NCBI RefSeq assembly: GCF_019316905.1
Contig: NZ_CP079216.1
Location: forward strand, 2,480,001-2,544,000
From: Tessaracoccus palaemonis
GTDB lineage: Bacteria > Actinomycetota > Actinomycetes > Propionibacteriales > Propionibacteriaceae
DNA length: 64,000 bases
Direction: 5' to 3'
Shown here: one piece after another, positions 1 through 8,867 of the stretch
How the letters are laid out: every line of letters starts with the position of its first letter
Numbering within the stretch: position 1 is the first letter of the stretch
Position numbers and translations under genes: made by a program
Notes under the pieces: generated by a model
Told to the model about the DNA's origin: nothing
The model's input: only the letters and a program-made list of their open reading frames with translations
The model's database searches: none

Positions 1-1436
1 TCGTCGAACACCTCGGCCGCTGCGTCTACACCGGCATCTACGAGCCCGGCCATGAGTCGGCCGACGAGCAGGGCTTCCGTCAGGATGTGCTGGAGCTTGT
101 GCGCGAGCTCGGCGTCTCGACGATCCGCTACCCCGGCGGCAACTTCGTCTCTGGCTTCCGCTGGGAGGACAGCGTCGGCCCCGTCGAACAGCGCCCGCGC
201 CGCCTTGACCTCGCCTGGCACTCCACCGAGCCCAACACCTTCGGACTCGACGAGTTCATGTCCTGGTGCGGCAAGGCCGACGTCGAGCCGATGATGGCAA
301 TCAACCTCGGCACGCGCGGGCTTGAGGAGGCCCTCGACATCCTCGAGTACTGCAACGTGCCCTCGGGCACCAAGCTGTCCGAGGAGCGCATCTCCAACGG
401 CGCCGTCGAGCCCCACCGCATCCGCATGTGGTGCCTGGGCAACGAGATGGACGGCCCCTGGCAGGTCGGCCACAAGTCGGCCGAGGAGTACGGCCGCGAG
501 GCCGCGAAGGTCGCCCGCGCCATGCGCATGGTCGACTCCAACCTCGAACTCGTGGCCTGCGGCTCGTCGAACTCCGAGATGCCGACGTTCGGCGAGTGGG
601 AGCGCGTCGTCCTGTCGGAGGCCTACGACGAGGTCGACCTGATCTCGGCGCACGTCTACTACTTCGAGGAGAACGGCGACCTCGGCTCGTTCCTCGCCTC
701 CGCCGTCAACATGGACAACTTCATCGACGGCGTCGTCGCCACGGCCGACTCCGTGCGCACCGCGCAGAAGAAGGACAAGCGGATCAACATCTCCTTCGAC
801 GAGTGGAACGTCTGGTACCAGAAGCGCGTCGAGTCCAAGGTGCCTGAGGGCGACGACTGGCCGGTCGCGCCGCGCCTCCTGGAGGATCTGTACAACGTCG
901 CCGACGCGGTCGTGGTCGGTAACCTCCTGATCTCGCTGCTGCGCCACACCGACCGCGTGCACGCCGCGTCGCTGGCCCAGCTGGTCAACGTCATCGCGCC
1001 GATCATGACCGAGCCCGGCGGCCCGGCCTGGAAGCAGACGACGTTCCACCCCTTCGCGCTGACCTCCCGGTACGCGCGCGGCAACGTGCTCACCATCCCG
1101 GTGCAGACCGGCAGCTACCACACCGAGAAGTACGGCGAGGTCCCGCTCGTCGACGCCGTCGCCACGCACGACGAGGAGGCCGGTGAGGTCGCGCTGTTCC
1201 TGGTGAACCGCTCCATCGCCGAGTCCGCGCCCGTCGAGGTCGACCTCAAGGCCGCCGGCGTCACGTCGGTGCTGGAGGCCGTCGAGCTGTCCAACCCGGA
1301 CGACCACGAGTGGCACGCCACGCAGGAGGACTCCACCTCCGTCGCGCCGAAGGAGCTGACCGGGGTCGAGCTGGCCGACGGCCACCTGTCCGCCGCGCTG
1401 CCCCCGATGAGCTGGGCAATGATCCGCCTCGGCTGA
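1..1436 (+). CDS. abfA: Alpha-L-arabinofuranosidase, GH51 (5' end missing)
   Basis: The enzyme removes terminal arabinofuranosyl residues from arabinan or arabinoxylan oligosaccharides. The frame is open from base 3, so the first ~20-25 residues lie outside the window; no internal start is needed. Near the N-terminus GIYEPGH and RYPGGNF are GH51 signatures. The acid/base glutamate is in GNEMDG (codon at 444-446) and the nucleophile glutamate in FDEWNVW (codon at 801-803). The C-terminal ~150 residues form the usual beta-sandwich and the protein ends in PPMSWAMIRLG, typical of the family. No signal peptide can be judged. A strong hairpin follows the stop. The family is very clear; the exact substrate is not. 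Confidence 0.95.
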   Translation, partial: VEHLGRCVYTGIYEPGHESADEQGFRQDVLELVRELGVSTIRYPGGNFVSGFRWEDSVGPVEQRPRRLDLAWHSTEPNTFGLDEFMSWCGKADVEPMMAINLGTRGLEEALDILEYCNVPSGTKLSEERISNGAVEPHRIRMWCLGNEMDGPWQVGHKSAEEYGREAAKVARAMRMVDSNLELVACGSSNSEMPTFGEWERVVLSEAYDEVDLISAHVYYFEENGDLGSFLASAVNMDNFIDGVVATADSVRTAQKKDKRINISFDEWNVWYQKRVESKVPEGDDWPVAPRLLEDLYNVADAVVVGNLLISLLRHTDRVHAASLAQLVNVIAPIMTEPGGPAWKQTTFHPFALTSRYARGNVLTIPVQTGSYHTEKYGEVPLVDAVATHDEEAGEVALFLVNRSIAESAPVEVDLKAAGVTSVLEAVELSNPDDHEWHATQEDSTSVAPKELTGVELADGHLSAALPPMSWAMIRLG

Positions 1437-1454
1437 TCTCACCGCCGCTGACCG

Positions 1455-1499
1455 CCCGGTCCGTCGACAGGCCCACCCAGGGTCCGTCGACGGACCGGG
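1455..1499. terminator. 14-bp perfect inverted repeat, likely bidirectional terminator
   Basis: Arms at 1455-1468 and 1486-1499 (CCCGGTCCGTCGAC and its exact complement) are separated by 17 nt. The hairpin lies between the 3' ends of the convergent arabinofuranosidase and TadE-like genes. There is no T-tract, which is usual in high-GC actinobacteria. Confidence 0.7.
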
Positions 1500-1505
1500 T
1501 CCGTT

Positions 1506-1892
1506 TCAACCCAGTGCGACCGTCGCGCTCCCGGTGCCGACCACATCGATCCCGTCGATGCCGATCAGCGGGAGGAACAGCGTCTCGTAGCGGCCGCGGA
1601 CCGTCACCTCGGCGGTCAGTCCCCGGACCGTCACCTCGGCGTCGAGGCCCGCCGCCTCCGCGTAGCCCCGACCGGCCGCCCGTGCGGGACCAGCGGGCAG
1701 GGTGGCCCCGGCAGCCTCCAGCGCGACGCGGTGGGTTGCCGCCCTGGCCGCCTCGGCCGCGACGGCGCGAGCCTCCTGCTCGGCGGCCGCGTGACCGGAC
1801 AGATCAACGCCCAGCCCGACGACCACGACGAACGCAGGCAGGGCCATCGCGACCCAGACGGACACGGCCGCGCCCCTCTCGTCCCGTGGCAT
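1506..1892 (-). CDS. TadE/TadG-like pilus assembly protein (orphan)
   Basis: A 128-residue protein with a short basic N-terminus (MPRDERGAA) directly followed by one hydrophobic segment (about residues 10-32) and then an Ala-rich helix. This is the layout of TadE/TadG-like pseudopilins, which sit in the membrane and contribute to Tad/Flp pili. In actinobacteria such genes usually sit in tad clusters; here no other tad gene is visible, since the neighbours are an arabinofuranosidase (convergent) and gluA (divergent). The ATG is at 1892-1890. It could also be a membrane-anchored protein with a TadE-like helix but no pilus role. Confidence 0.75.
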   Translation of the reverse strand: MPRDERGAAVSVWVAMALPAFVVVVGLGVDLSGHAAAEQEARAVAAEAARAATHRVALEAAGATLPAGPARAAGRGYAEAAGLDAEVTVRGLTAEVTVRGRYETLFLPLIGIDGIDVVGTGSATVALG

Positions 1893-2008
1893 CTGCGCCT
1901 CCCCTCCCAGGGCGGTCAGTCAATCACCGCGGAGGCTCAGATCGGCCGTTCTCCACACCGGCGACCCCCCTGTGCCCTGCCCGTGACCCATCTGATATGC
2001 AGGTTACG

Positions 2009-2080
2009 GTTGTGCAACACGTTCCCCGCAAAATGTCACATCGGGTTAAATCGCCTGTCAGGTGGACGTAGAGTGCCGCC
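2009..2080 (+). promoter_or_regulatory. gluA promoter region, leaderless -10 and upstream palindrome
   Basis: TAGAGT at 2069-2074 fits the TANNNT -10 pattern and is followed by exactly 6 nt before the gluA ATG, so the transcript probably begins at the start codon; no Shine-Dalgarno is present. Upstream, GTTG-TG-CAAC (2009-2018) is a short imperfect palindrome that could be an operator. A -35 element is not clear (TTAAAT at 2046-2051 is the best spaced hexamer). Confidence 0.45.
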
Positions 2081-2833
2081 ATGCCTGAAGCCCCCACCAC
2101 CAGACCCCTCGTCGAGATTCGCGGCGTCAACAAGTACTTCGGCTCGCACCATGTACTGAAAGACATCGACCTCGACGTGGCCAAGGGCGAGGTGGTGATC
2201 GTGATCGGCCCCTCGGGCTCAGGCAAGTCGACGCTCTGCCGTTCGATCAACAGGCTGGAGACCATCGACTCGGGAGAGATCCTGATCGACGGCGTCCGGC
2301 TGCCCGAGGAGGGACGCCAGCTCGCGGCGCTGCGCAGCGACGTGGGCATGGTGTTCCAGGCCTTCAACCTCTTCGCACACAAGACGGTGCTGGAGAACGT
2401 GACGCTGGCCCCCATCAAGGTCCGCAGGATCCCCAAGGCCGAGGCAAACAAGCGCGCAATGGAGCTGCTGACGCGGGTGGGAGTGGCGGACCACGCCAAC
2501 AAGTTGCCCGCCCAGCTCTCCGGAGGCCAGCAGCAGCGCGTGGCGATCGCCCGATCCCTCGCCATGGACCCCAAGCTCATCCTCCTGGACGAGCCGACCA
2601 GCGCCCTGGACCCCGAGATGATCAACGAGGTCCTCGACGTGATGGTTGAACTCGCGCAGGACGGCATGACCATGGTCGTCGTCACCCACGAGATGGGCTT
2701 CGCCAGGAAGGCCGCCGACCGGGTGGTGTTCATGGCAGACGGGGCGATCGTCGAAGAGGCCGCCCCGGAGGAGTTCTTCTCCCACCCGAAGTCCGACCGC
2801 GCCAAGGACTTCCTGTCCAAGATCCTCGCCTGA
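2081..2833 (+). CDS. gluA: Glutamate-type amino acid ABC transporter, ATP-binding protein
   Basis: The 250-residue cytoplasmic ATPase of a polar amino acid importer. Walker [10 protein letters not shown] is at residues 43-51, the signature is LSGGQQQR and the Walker B is LILLDEP, followed by the D-loop and a switch histidine (VVTHE). Length and sequence match the GlnQ/GluA family. It is the first gene of a four-gene operon with the binding protein 27 nt downstream and two permeases after it, the same order as Corynebacterium gluABCD. The ATG at 2081 is preceded by a -10 box only 6 nt away, which suggests leaderless translation. Glutamate specificity is inferred from operon order and similarity. 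Confidence 0.93.
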   Translation: MPEAPTTRPLVEIRGVNKYFGSHHVLKDIDLDVAKGEVVIVIGPSGSGKSTLCRSINRLETIDSGEILIDGVRLPEEGRQLAALRSDVGMVFQAFNLFAHKTVLENVTLAPIKVRRIPKAEANKRAMELLTRVGVADHANKLPAQLSGGQQQRVAIARSLAMDPKLILLDEPTSALDPEMINEVLDVMVELAQDGMTMVVVTHEMGFARKAADRVVFMADGAIVEEAAPEEFFSHPKSDRAKDFLSKILA

Positions 2834-2860
2834 CCAACCGACGAGAAACGGAGATTCCCC

Positions 2861-3727
2861 ATGAAGTTCACCAAGCTCACCACCGCCGTCGCGGCCGCAG
2901 TAGCGGCAACGCTGGCGCTCACGGCCTGCGGGTCCGACGACACGGCCTCGCCTGAGGTCGCCAGCACGTCGTTCGCCGACGGCACCACGATGGCCAAGCT
3001 CCAGTCCGCGGGCAAGATCACCATCGGCACCAAGTTCGACCAGCCGCTGTTCGGCCTGGCCGGCCCCGACGGCACGCCCGAGGGCTTCGACGTCGAGATC
3101 GGCAAGATCATCGCGGCGAAGCTCGGCATCGACGCCGGCAAGATCAAGTGGACCGAGACCGTCTCGCAGAACCGCGAACCGTTCATCGAGAACGGCAACG
3201 TCGACATCGTCATCGCCACCTACACGATCAACGACACCCGCAAGGAGGTCATCGACTTCGCGGGCCCGTACTACATCGCCGGCCAGTCGTTCCTGGTCGC
3301 CAAGGGCAACCCGGCGGGCATCACGTCGCCGGAGACCGTCGGTGACAACAAGGTCTGCACGGTCACCGGGTCGACCTCCGAGGCCAACATCAAGGAGACC
3401 GTGCCGGCCGACCAGGTCATCACCGTCGACAAGTACTCCGACTGCCTCGAGCCCATCCGCACGGGCGAGGCACAGGCGCTGACCACGGACAACGTCATCC
3501 TGGCCGGCCTCGTGTCGCAGAACGGCGACGAGTTCGAGGTCGTCGACTCCACCTTCACCGAGGAGCCCTACGGCATCGGCCTGAAGAAGGGCGACGACGA
3601 CTTCCGCACCTTCATCAACGACACGCTCGAGCAGTCCTTCGAGGACGGCTCGTGGGCCGCGGCCTGGGAAGCGACGGCCGGCAAGGTCCTCCCGACCCCG
3701 GACCCGCCCACGGTCGACCGCTACTGA
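2861..3727 (+). CDS. gluB: Glutamate-type ABC transporter, substrate-binding lipoprotein
   Basis: A 288-residue extracellular solute-binding protein of family 3. The signal peptide (MKFTKLTTAVAAAVAATLAL) ends in a lipobox LTAC, so Cys23 should be lipidated and anchor the protein to the outer face of the membrane. The mature part carries family 3 features: TIGTKFDQPLFG near the N-terminus, EGFDVEIGK and VDIVIATYTIND. AACGGAG (2848-2854) lies before the ATG. The next gene, gluC, begins 72 nt downstream after a hairpin, a common arrangement that lets the binding protein be made in excess of the permeases. Confidence 0.93.
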   Translation: MKFTKLTTAVAAAVAATLALTACGSDDTASPEVASTSFADGTTMAKLQSAGKITIGTKFDQPLFGLAGPDGTPEGFDVEIGKIIAAKLGIDAGKIKWTETVSQNREPFIENGNVDIVIATYTINDTRKEVIDFAGPYYIAGQSFLVAKGNPAGITSPETVGDNKVCTVTGSTSEANIKETVPADQVITVDKYSDCLEPIRTGEAQALTTDNVILAGLVSQNGDEFEVVDSTFTEEPYGIGLKKGDDDFRTFINDTLEQSFEDGSWAAAWEATAGKVLPTPDPPTVDRY

Positions 3728-3738
3728 TCGATCCTGAA

Positions 3739-3770
3739 CAGGCGCCCCTCCCTCCGGGGCGGGGCGCCTG
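3739..3770 (+). terminator. Intercistronic hairpin between gluB and gluC
   Basis: Perfect 10-bp arms (CAGGCGCCCC at 3739-3748, complement at 3761-3770) with a 12-nt loop. It is placed just after the binding-protein gene, so it probably acts as a partial terminator or 3' stabiliser and lowers permease expression relative to gluB. Confidence 0.6.
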
Positions 3771-3799
3771 ACCCACTCACCCACTGAGGAGCCGCGCGT

Positions 3800-4447
3800 A
3801 TGGAAGCCGTGCTTGCGAACCTGGACAGCTACTGGGCCGGGTTCAAGGTCACCCTCGAACTGCTGATCGTCGGCGGGCTCGGGGCCATGGTGATCGGCAT
3901 CATCATCGCGCTGATGCGCATCTCCCCCATCGGCTCGCTGCGCGCCATCGCGACGGGCTGGACCGAGATCATGCGCAACACCCCACTGACGCTGATCTTC
4001 TTCTTCATCATCGTCGTGCTGCCGTCGCTGCAGATGGGCGTCAGCGCCAAGCTGGGCGCCTACATCGCGCTGAGCGTCTACACGTCCGCCTTCGTGGCCG
4101 AGGCGATCCGCTCCGGCATCAACGGCGTCCCGCTCGGGCAGGCCGAGGCGGCCCGCTCCGTCGGACTCGGCTTCGGCCAGACCGTGAGCCTGATCATCCT
4201 GCCGCAGGCGCTGCGGATGGTCGTGCCACCCATGATCAACGTCTTCATCGCCCTGGCCAAGAACACCTCCGTGGCCGGCGGCTTCATGGTCGTCGAGCTG
4301 TTCGCCGTCTCGAAGGGCCTGGCGAACGCCAACGGAAACGCGGTCATCCCGATCCTCATCGGCATCGGCCTGTGCTACCTGATCATCACCATCCCACTCG
4401 GCCAGCTGGCCGGGTGGGTCGAGCGGAAGGTGGCCCTGCAGAAATGA
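3800..4447 (+). CDS. gluC: Glutamate-type ABC transporter, permease subunit 1
   Basis: A 215-residue inner membrane permease of the HisM/GlnP type with about five hydrophobic segments. The EAA loop that contacts the ATPase is visible as QAEAARSVGLGFGQT. The ATG at 3800 follows GAGGAG (3786-3791). The stop codon overlaps the gluD start (ATGA at 4444-4447), indicating translational coupling. With gluD it should form the heterodimeric channel for the GluB-delivered amino acid. Confidence 0.9.
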   Translation: MEAVLANLDSYWAGFKVTLELLIVGGLGAMVIGIIIALMRISPIGSLRAIATGWTEIMRNTPLTLIFFFIIVVLPSLQMGVSAKLGAYIALSVYTSAFVAEAIRSGINGVPLGQAEAARSVGLGFGQTVSLIILPQALRMVVPPMINVFIALAKNTSVAGGFMVVELFAVSKGLANANGNAVIPILIGIGLCYLIITIPLGQLAGWVERKVALQK

Positions 4448-5358
4448 GCGCTTCAACCGCCAACGTCCTCTACGACGCGCCGGGCCCGAAGGCCCGCCGC
4501 CTGTCGCTCATCTCCTCCATCGTCTCGGCCGTCGTGATCGGCGGAGGGCTGCTCTGGCTGATCTGGAAGCTCGGCCAGCCGCGCACGACCGTCAACGGGA
4601 CCGTGCTGACGGGCCTGTGGGACCCGTCGCGCTGGGACATCTTCCTCGACAGCGCCGTGTGGCAGGGTCTGGTGGTCCGCGGGCTCATCATGGGCACGCT
4701 GCGCGCCGCGGCGCTGGCCGCCGTGCTCGCTCTGCTGCTCGGCGTCGTCCTCTGCTTTGCCCGTTCCGCCCCGTGGCGCTGGGTCCGCGGCGTCTCCGCC
4801 GTCGTGCTGGAGTTCTTCCGCGGCATGCCCGTGCTGCTGATGATGCTGTTCATCCTGCTGGCGCTGGGCACCAACGGCTACACCGCGGTCGTCGCGGCGC
4901 TGGCCATCTACAACGGCGCCATCATCGGCGAGGCCCTGCGCGCGGGTATCAACGCGCTGCCGAAGGGCCAGCGCGAGGCGGGCCTGTCGCTGGGTCTGAC
5001 CCCGTTCTCGACCCGGATCCTCATCGAGTTCCCGCAGGCCTTCCGCCAGATGCTGCCGATCATCGTCGCCCAGCTCGTCGTCCTGCTCAAGGACACGTCG
5101 CTGGCCTACGTCGTCGCGTATCCGGAGATCCTGCGCATCTCGTACCAGCTGAAGGACTACTTCGGCTCGACGACGTACTCGTTCTCGATCTTCCTGGTGG
5201 TGTTGGCGATCTACCTGGCGGTGAACTTCTCGCTGTCGGCGCTCGCACGCTGGATCGCGAAGCGCTCCGGCCCCAGGGCCGGCGCCCACACCGAAACCAA
5301 CGGGGCCGCCGAGGCCTTGGCCGACGACCCGATCCGCGCCGCCGACTCCGTCCGCTGA
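4444..5358 (+). CDS. gluD: Glutamate-type ABC transporter, permease subunit 2
   Basis: A 304-residue permease, partner of GluC. The start chosen is the ATG at 4444 that overlaps the gluC stop; the frame is open further upstream but that would run inside gluC. A cytoplasmic N-terminus of ~25 residues precedes the first membrane helix, and a second N-terminal helix (LVVRGLIMGTL) leads into the permease core with EAA motif QREAGLSLGLTPFST. The C-terminal ~40 residues are hydrophilic and variable, as in corynebacterial GluD. Last gene of the operon. Confidence 0.9.
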   Translation: MSASTANVLYDAPGPKARRLSLISSIVSAVVIGGGLLWLIWKLGQPRTTVNGTVLTGLWDPSRWDIFLDSAVWQGLVVRGLIMGTLRAAALAAVLALLLGVVLCFARSAPWRWVRGVSAVVLEFFRGMPVLLMMLFILLALGTNGYTAVVAALAIYNGAIIGEALRAGINALPKGQREAGLSLGLTPFSTRILIEFPQAFRQMLPIIVAQLVVLLKDTSLAYVVAYPEILRISYQLKDYFGSTTYSFSIFLVVLAIYLAVNFSLSALARWIAKRSGPRAGAHTETNGAAEALADDPIRAADSVR

Positions 5359-5404
5359 CCCCCGCCGCCGCTCATCCCGTGCCCCGCGCCCCACACCTCA
5401 CCGG

Positions 5405-5504
5405 GCCGCGATGAGCACGACACACTTGTCGTCGCCGAAACTGGCGGGTGTTAACGCTGACAGGGCCGATGAGCAGGAGGATGTGCTCATCGGCCCTGTC
5501 GACG
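5405..5504. repeat. ~100-bp direct repeat, copy 1
   Basis: Bases 5405-5504 recur at 5766-5865 with about 95 of 100 positions identical (differences: four in an 8-base patch near 5435-5442, one at 5496). The unit holds a small hairpin (ACGACA-CACT-TGTCGT) and a long one at 5459-5500. Copy 1 lies 46 bp after the gluD stop. The stretch 5359-5869 has no convincing gene. Confidence 0.85.
5459..5500. terminator. 17-bp perfect hairpin inside repeat copy 1
   Basis: Arms 5459-5475 (GACAGGGCCGATGAGCA) and 5484-5500 are exact complements around an 8-nt loop. It probably terminates the glu operon. The same hairpin in copy 2 (5820-5836 with 5845-5861) has one change that leaves a G-U pair and would terminate pntAB on the other strand. 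Confidence 0.75.
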
Positions 5505-5597
5505 GGCTCAACCTCGTCGGCCCACCGCTGGCCGGGGCGATGCCAACACGTCGCCCCTGCTCTGCCCGACTGCCCGGTCTGCCCGCTCAGCCCTCCC

Positions 5598-5734
5598 GAA
5601 AAGCGGTCAGTGCCCGATTCTCCTCACCTGACCGGGGAGAATCGGGCACTGACCGCTTTTCCGAGGGCGCCGTCGGCCGGGGAGTGGGCGCTTCTCGTCA
5701 CCGGACCGGGGAGAAGCGGCACTGACCACTTTTC
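5598..5734. repeat. 26-bp perfect palindrome with a third repeat copy beside it
   Basis: Bases 5598-5623 and 5636-5661 are exact inverted copies with a 12-nt loop. A third, direct copy of the same unit lies at 5704-5734, matching the 5630-5661 copy except at a few positions. The unit reads GACCGGGGAGAA-n-CGG followed by CACTGACC-n-CTTTTC. No coding capacity. The group is flanked by the two 100-bp repeats. Confidence 0.8.
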
Positions 5735-5765
5735 GGAAGCGGCGACGAGGTGCTGACCTTCGGAT

Positions 5766-5865
5766 GCCGCGATGAGCACGACACACTTGTCGTCGAGGCA
5801 AATGGCGGGTGTTAACGCTGACAGGGCCGATGAGCAGGAGGATGTGCTCATCGGCCTTGTCGACG
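5766..5865. repeat. ~100-bp direct repeat, copy 2
   Basis: Second copy of the 5405-5504 unit, offset by 361 bp, ending 4 bp before the pntB stop codon. Its position just after pntB suggests that this is the native pntAB terminator and that copy 1 is a duplicate, or the reverse for gluD. Confidence 0.85.
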
Positions 5866-5869
5866 TGTT

Positions 5870-7273
5870 TCAGGCGGTCACCTTCGACGGCAGCTCGGCG
5901 ACGATCTGCTCGACCGACTCCTTCGCGTCTCCGAAGCACATCACCGAGTTCTCGTTGAAGAACAGCGGATTCTGCACGCCCGCGTAGCCCGCACTCATCG
6001 AGCGCTTGAACACCACGACGGTGCCCGCCTCCCACACCCGCAGCACGGGCATGCCGGAGATCGGCGAGCCGGGCTCCATGGCCGCCGGGTTCACGGTGTC
6101 GTTGGCGCCGATCACGAGCACGACGTCGACGTCGCCGAAGTCGTCGTTGATCTCGTCCATCTCGTAGACGATGTCGTAGGGCACCTTCGCCTCTGCGAGC
6201 AGGACGTTCATGTGGCCCGGCAGGCGGCCGGCGACGGGGTGGATGCCGAAGCCGACCTTGGTGCCGGCGGCGCGGAGCCGCTCCGTGAGCTGCGCGACCG
6301 AATGCTGCGCCTGCGCCACGGCCATGCCGTAGCCCGGCACGATCATGACGGACTTCGCGTCCTTCAGCAGCTGCGCCACCTCGGCGCGGCTGGCCTCGCG
6401 GTGGTCGCCGTACTCCGTCTCCGGGCCCGACGACACGTCGTCGCCGAAGCCGCCGAGGATCACGGAGACGAACGACCGGTTCATGGCGCGGCACATGATG
6501 AAGCTCAGGATCGCGCCGGACGCGCCGACGAGCGCGCCGGTGATGATCAGGACGCTCATGTCGAGCATGAAGCCGCTCGCCGCGGCCGCCCAACCCGAGT
6601 ACGAGTTGAGCATCGACACGACAACGGGCATGTCCGCGCCGCCGATCGCGGCGACGAGGTGCGCGCCCAGCAGCAGCGACAGGACGGTCGCGATGATCAG
6701 CGCGATGATCGACCCGGTGGCGACGTACCACCAGCCGAGCCCGGCCAGCAGGACGACGATCAGCAGGTTCAGCCAGTGCCGACCCGGCAGCGTCAGCGGC
6801 TTCGACGAGATGCGCCCGTTCAGCTTGCCCCACGCGACGAGCGACCCGGTGAACGTGACCGCGCCGATGAAGACGCCGAGGTAGACCTCGAGCGTGTGGA
6901 GGACGTCGTGGTGCGTCGCCTCGAGGTGCACGTTGTAGCCGACGAGCACCGCGGCGGCGCCGACGAAGCTGTGCAGCAGCGCGATCAGCTCGGGCATGCC
7001 GGTCATCTGGACCTTGCGGGCCTTGTAGACGCCGATTCCGCCGCCGACGGCCAGCGCCGCGTACAGCATGATGGCCGCGTCGAACTGCAGGTTGTGGTTG
7101 GCGTAGTCGGTGTAGGCGATGGCGAAGTTCGTCGCGACGACGGCGAAGACCATGCCCATGATCCCGAACACGTTGCCCTTGCGGGCGGTCTCATGCTTCG
7201 ACAGGCCAGCGAGCGCGAGGATGAACATCAGCCCCGCGGCGATGTAGGTGGCGTTGATGAAGTTGGTCAGCAT
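5870..7273 (-). CDS. pntB: NAD(P) transhydrogenase, beta subunit
   Basis: The 467-residue PntB subunit of proton-translocating transhydrogenase, which drives hydride transfer from NADH to NADP+ using the proton gradient. The N-terminal half carries about eight or nine membrane helices (domain II). The C-terminal ~180 residues form the NADP(H)-binding domain III with [12 protein letters not shown] and later [10 protein letters not shown], both strongly conserved. Length matches E. coli PntB (462). The ATG at 7273 is 3 nt after the pntA stop, so the two are co-translated. A hairpin repeat follows the stop. Confidence 0.96.
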   Translation of the reverse strand: MLTNFINATYIAAGLMFILALAGLSKHETARKGNVFGIMGMVFAVVATNFAIAYTDYANHNLQFDAAIMLYAALAVGGGIGVYKARKVQMTGMPELIALLHSFVGAAAVLVGYNVHLEATHHDVLHTLEVYLGVFIGAVTFTGSLVAWGKLNGRISSKPLTLPGRHWLNLLIVVLLAGLGWWYVATGSIIALIIATVLSLLLGAHLVAAIGGADMPVVVSMLNSYSGWAAAASGFMLDMSVLIITGALVGASGAILSFIMCRAMNRSFVSVILGGFGDDVSSGPETEYGDHREASRAEVAQLLKDAKSVMIVPGYGMAVAQAQHSVAQLTERLRAAGTKVGFGIHPVAGRLPGHMNVLLAEAKVPYDIVYEMDEINDDFGDVDVVLVIGANDTVNPAAMEPGSPISGMPVLRVWEAGTVVVFKRSMSAGYAGVQNPLFFNENSVMCFGDAKESVEQIVAELPSKVTA

Positions 7274-7276
7274 CGC

Positions 7277-8812
7277 TCAGTCCTTCCGGAACATGCCGAG
7301 CATGCGGTGGGTCACGGTGAACCCGCCGAACACGTTGATGGAGGCGAGCAGCACCGCGACGAAGGCGATGATCTTGACTGCCCAGTTGTCGCTCGCCAGC
7401 TGGGTCATGCCGCCGACGATGATGATGCCGCTGATCGCGTTCGTGACGCTCATCAGCGGGGTGTGCAGCGCGTGCGTGACGTTCCAGACGACGTAGTAGC
7501 CGACGACGCCGGCCAGCGCGAAGATCCCGAACAGGCTGACGAAGGCCGACGGCGCGACCGTCAGCACCGCGATCAGGATCACCGCCCCGATGCCGACCTG
7601 CACCACCTGATGCCACCACGGCCGGGGCGCCTTCGGCTCGACGACCGCGACGGGGGCCGCCTCGACCTTGGTTGCAGGCGCGGCCGACACCTCGATGGGC
7701 GGCGGCGGGAACGTGACCTCCCCGCCGCGCGTGATGGTCATGGACCGGACGACCTCGTCGTCGAAGTCCACGACGAGCTGGCCGTCCTTGCCGGGCGTCA
7801 TGAGGGTCAGCGCGTTGACGAGGTTGGTGCCGTACAGCTGCGACGACTGGCCCGGCAGCCGGCTCGCGAGGTCGGTGTAGCCGATGATCGTGACGCCGCC
7901 GTCGGTGACGTAGCTCTCCCCCGGCCTCGTCAGCTCGCAGTTGCCGCCGCCCTGCGCGGCGAGGTCGACGATGACAGAGCCGGGCTTCATCGTCGCGACC
8001 ATGTCGGCGGTGATGAGCTTCGGCGACGGGCGGCCGGGGATGGCCGCGGTCGTGATGATGATGTCGACCTCGCGGGCCTGGTCCGCGTACAGCTGTGCGG
8101 CCTTCGCCGCGTAGTCCGCGCCGACCTCCTTGGCGTAGCCGTCGGAGCTGACCCCCTGGCCGGCCTGCTCGACGTGCAGGAACGTGGCGCCCATCGACTC
8201 GACCTGTTCGGCGGTCTCGGGGCGGACGTCCGTGGCGCGCACGATGGCGCCGAGCGAGTTCGCCGCGCCGATGGCGGCGAGTCCGGCGACGCCCGTGCCG
8301 GCGACCAGCACCGTGGCCGGCGGGACCTTGCCCGCGGCGGTGACCTGCCCGGTGAAGAAGCGCCCGAACGCGTGCGCGGCCTCGACGACGGCGCGGTAGC
8401 CGGAGATGTTGGCCATCGAGCTCAGCGCGTCGAGGGCCTGCGCGCGGCTGGTGCGCGGCACCATGTCCATGCTGAGCGCCGTCACGCCGGCCGCGGCCAG
8501 CCTGGCCGTCAGGTCGGCGTCCTGGCGGGGCCAGAAGAAGCCGAACACGGCCGATCCCTGCCGCAGCTGGGCGAGCTGTCCCTCGTCGGGTGCGTTGACG
8601 AGGAGGACGACGTCGCTGCCGAGGGCCTCGCCCTCGGTGACGATCCGGGCTCCTGCCTCGACGTAGTGCGCATCCGGGAGGGACGATCTCGCCCCTGCGC
8701 CGGAGGCGACGACGACGTCGTAGCCGAGTTTGATGAGTTGGGAAACGGTGCGAGGTGTGGCCGCGACGCGGTTCTCGCCGGGGGTGGCCTCCGTGGGTAC
8801 TCCGACCTGCAT
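7277..8812 (-). CDS. pntA: NAD(P) transhydrogenase, alpha subunit (undivided)
   Basis: A 511-residue PntA with the NAD(H)-binding domain I and its membrane part in one chain, as in E. coli; many actinobacteria split this gene in two. The N-terminus [10 protein letters not shown] is the AlaDH/PNT family start and the dinucleotide fold is [15 protein letters not shown] near residues 168-182. Three or four hydrophobic segments fill the last ~125 residues. A -10-like TAGCGT (8824-8819) lies 6 nt before the ATG and no Shine-Dalgarno is seen, which suggests a leaderless transcript. First gene of the pntAB operon. Confidence 0.96.
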   Translation of the reverse strand: MQVGVPTEATPGENRVAATPRTVSQLIKLGYDVVVASGAGARSSLPDAHYVEAGARIVTEGEALGSDVVLLVNAPDEGQLAQLRQGSAVFGFFWPRQDADLTARLAAAGVTALSMDMVPRTSRAQALDALSSMANISGYRAVVEAAHAFGRFFTGQVTAAGKVPPATVLVAGTGVAGLAAIGAANSLGAIVRATDVRPETAEQVESMGATFLHVEQAGQGVSSDGYAKEVGADYAAKAAQLYADQAREVDIIITTAAIPGRPSPKLITADMVATMKPGSVIVDLAAQGGGNCELTRPGESYVTDGGVTIIGYTDLASRLPGQSSQLYGTNLVNALTLMTPGKDGQLVVDFDDEVVRSMTITRGGEVTFPPPPIEVSAAPATKVEAAPVAVVEPKAPRPWWHQVVQVGIGAVILIAVLTVAPSAFVSLFGIFALAGVVGYYVVWNVTHALHTPLMSVTNAISGIIIVGGMTQLASDNWAVKIIAFVAVLLASINVFGGFTVTHRMLGMFRKD

Positions 8813-8867
8813 GCCGACACGCTAACGCAGCCGCCGACCGGACGTGCCGACGGGTCCGGCTATGCGG

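Noticed and set aside
2219-4456. A 745-codon minus-strand frame opposite gluABC
   Set aside because: Low-complexity mirror of real genes, with no start context or known motif.
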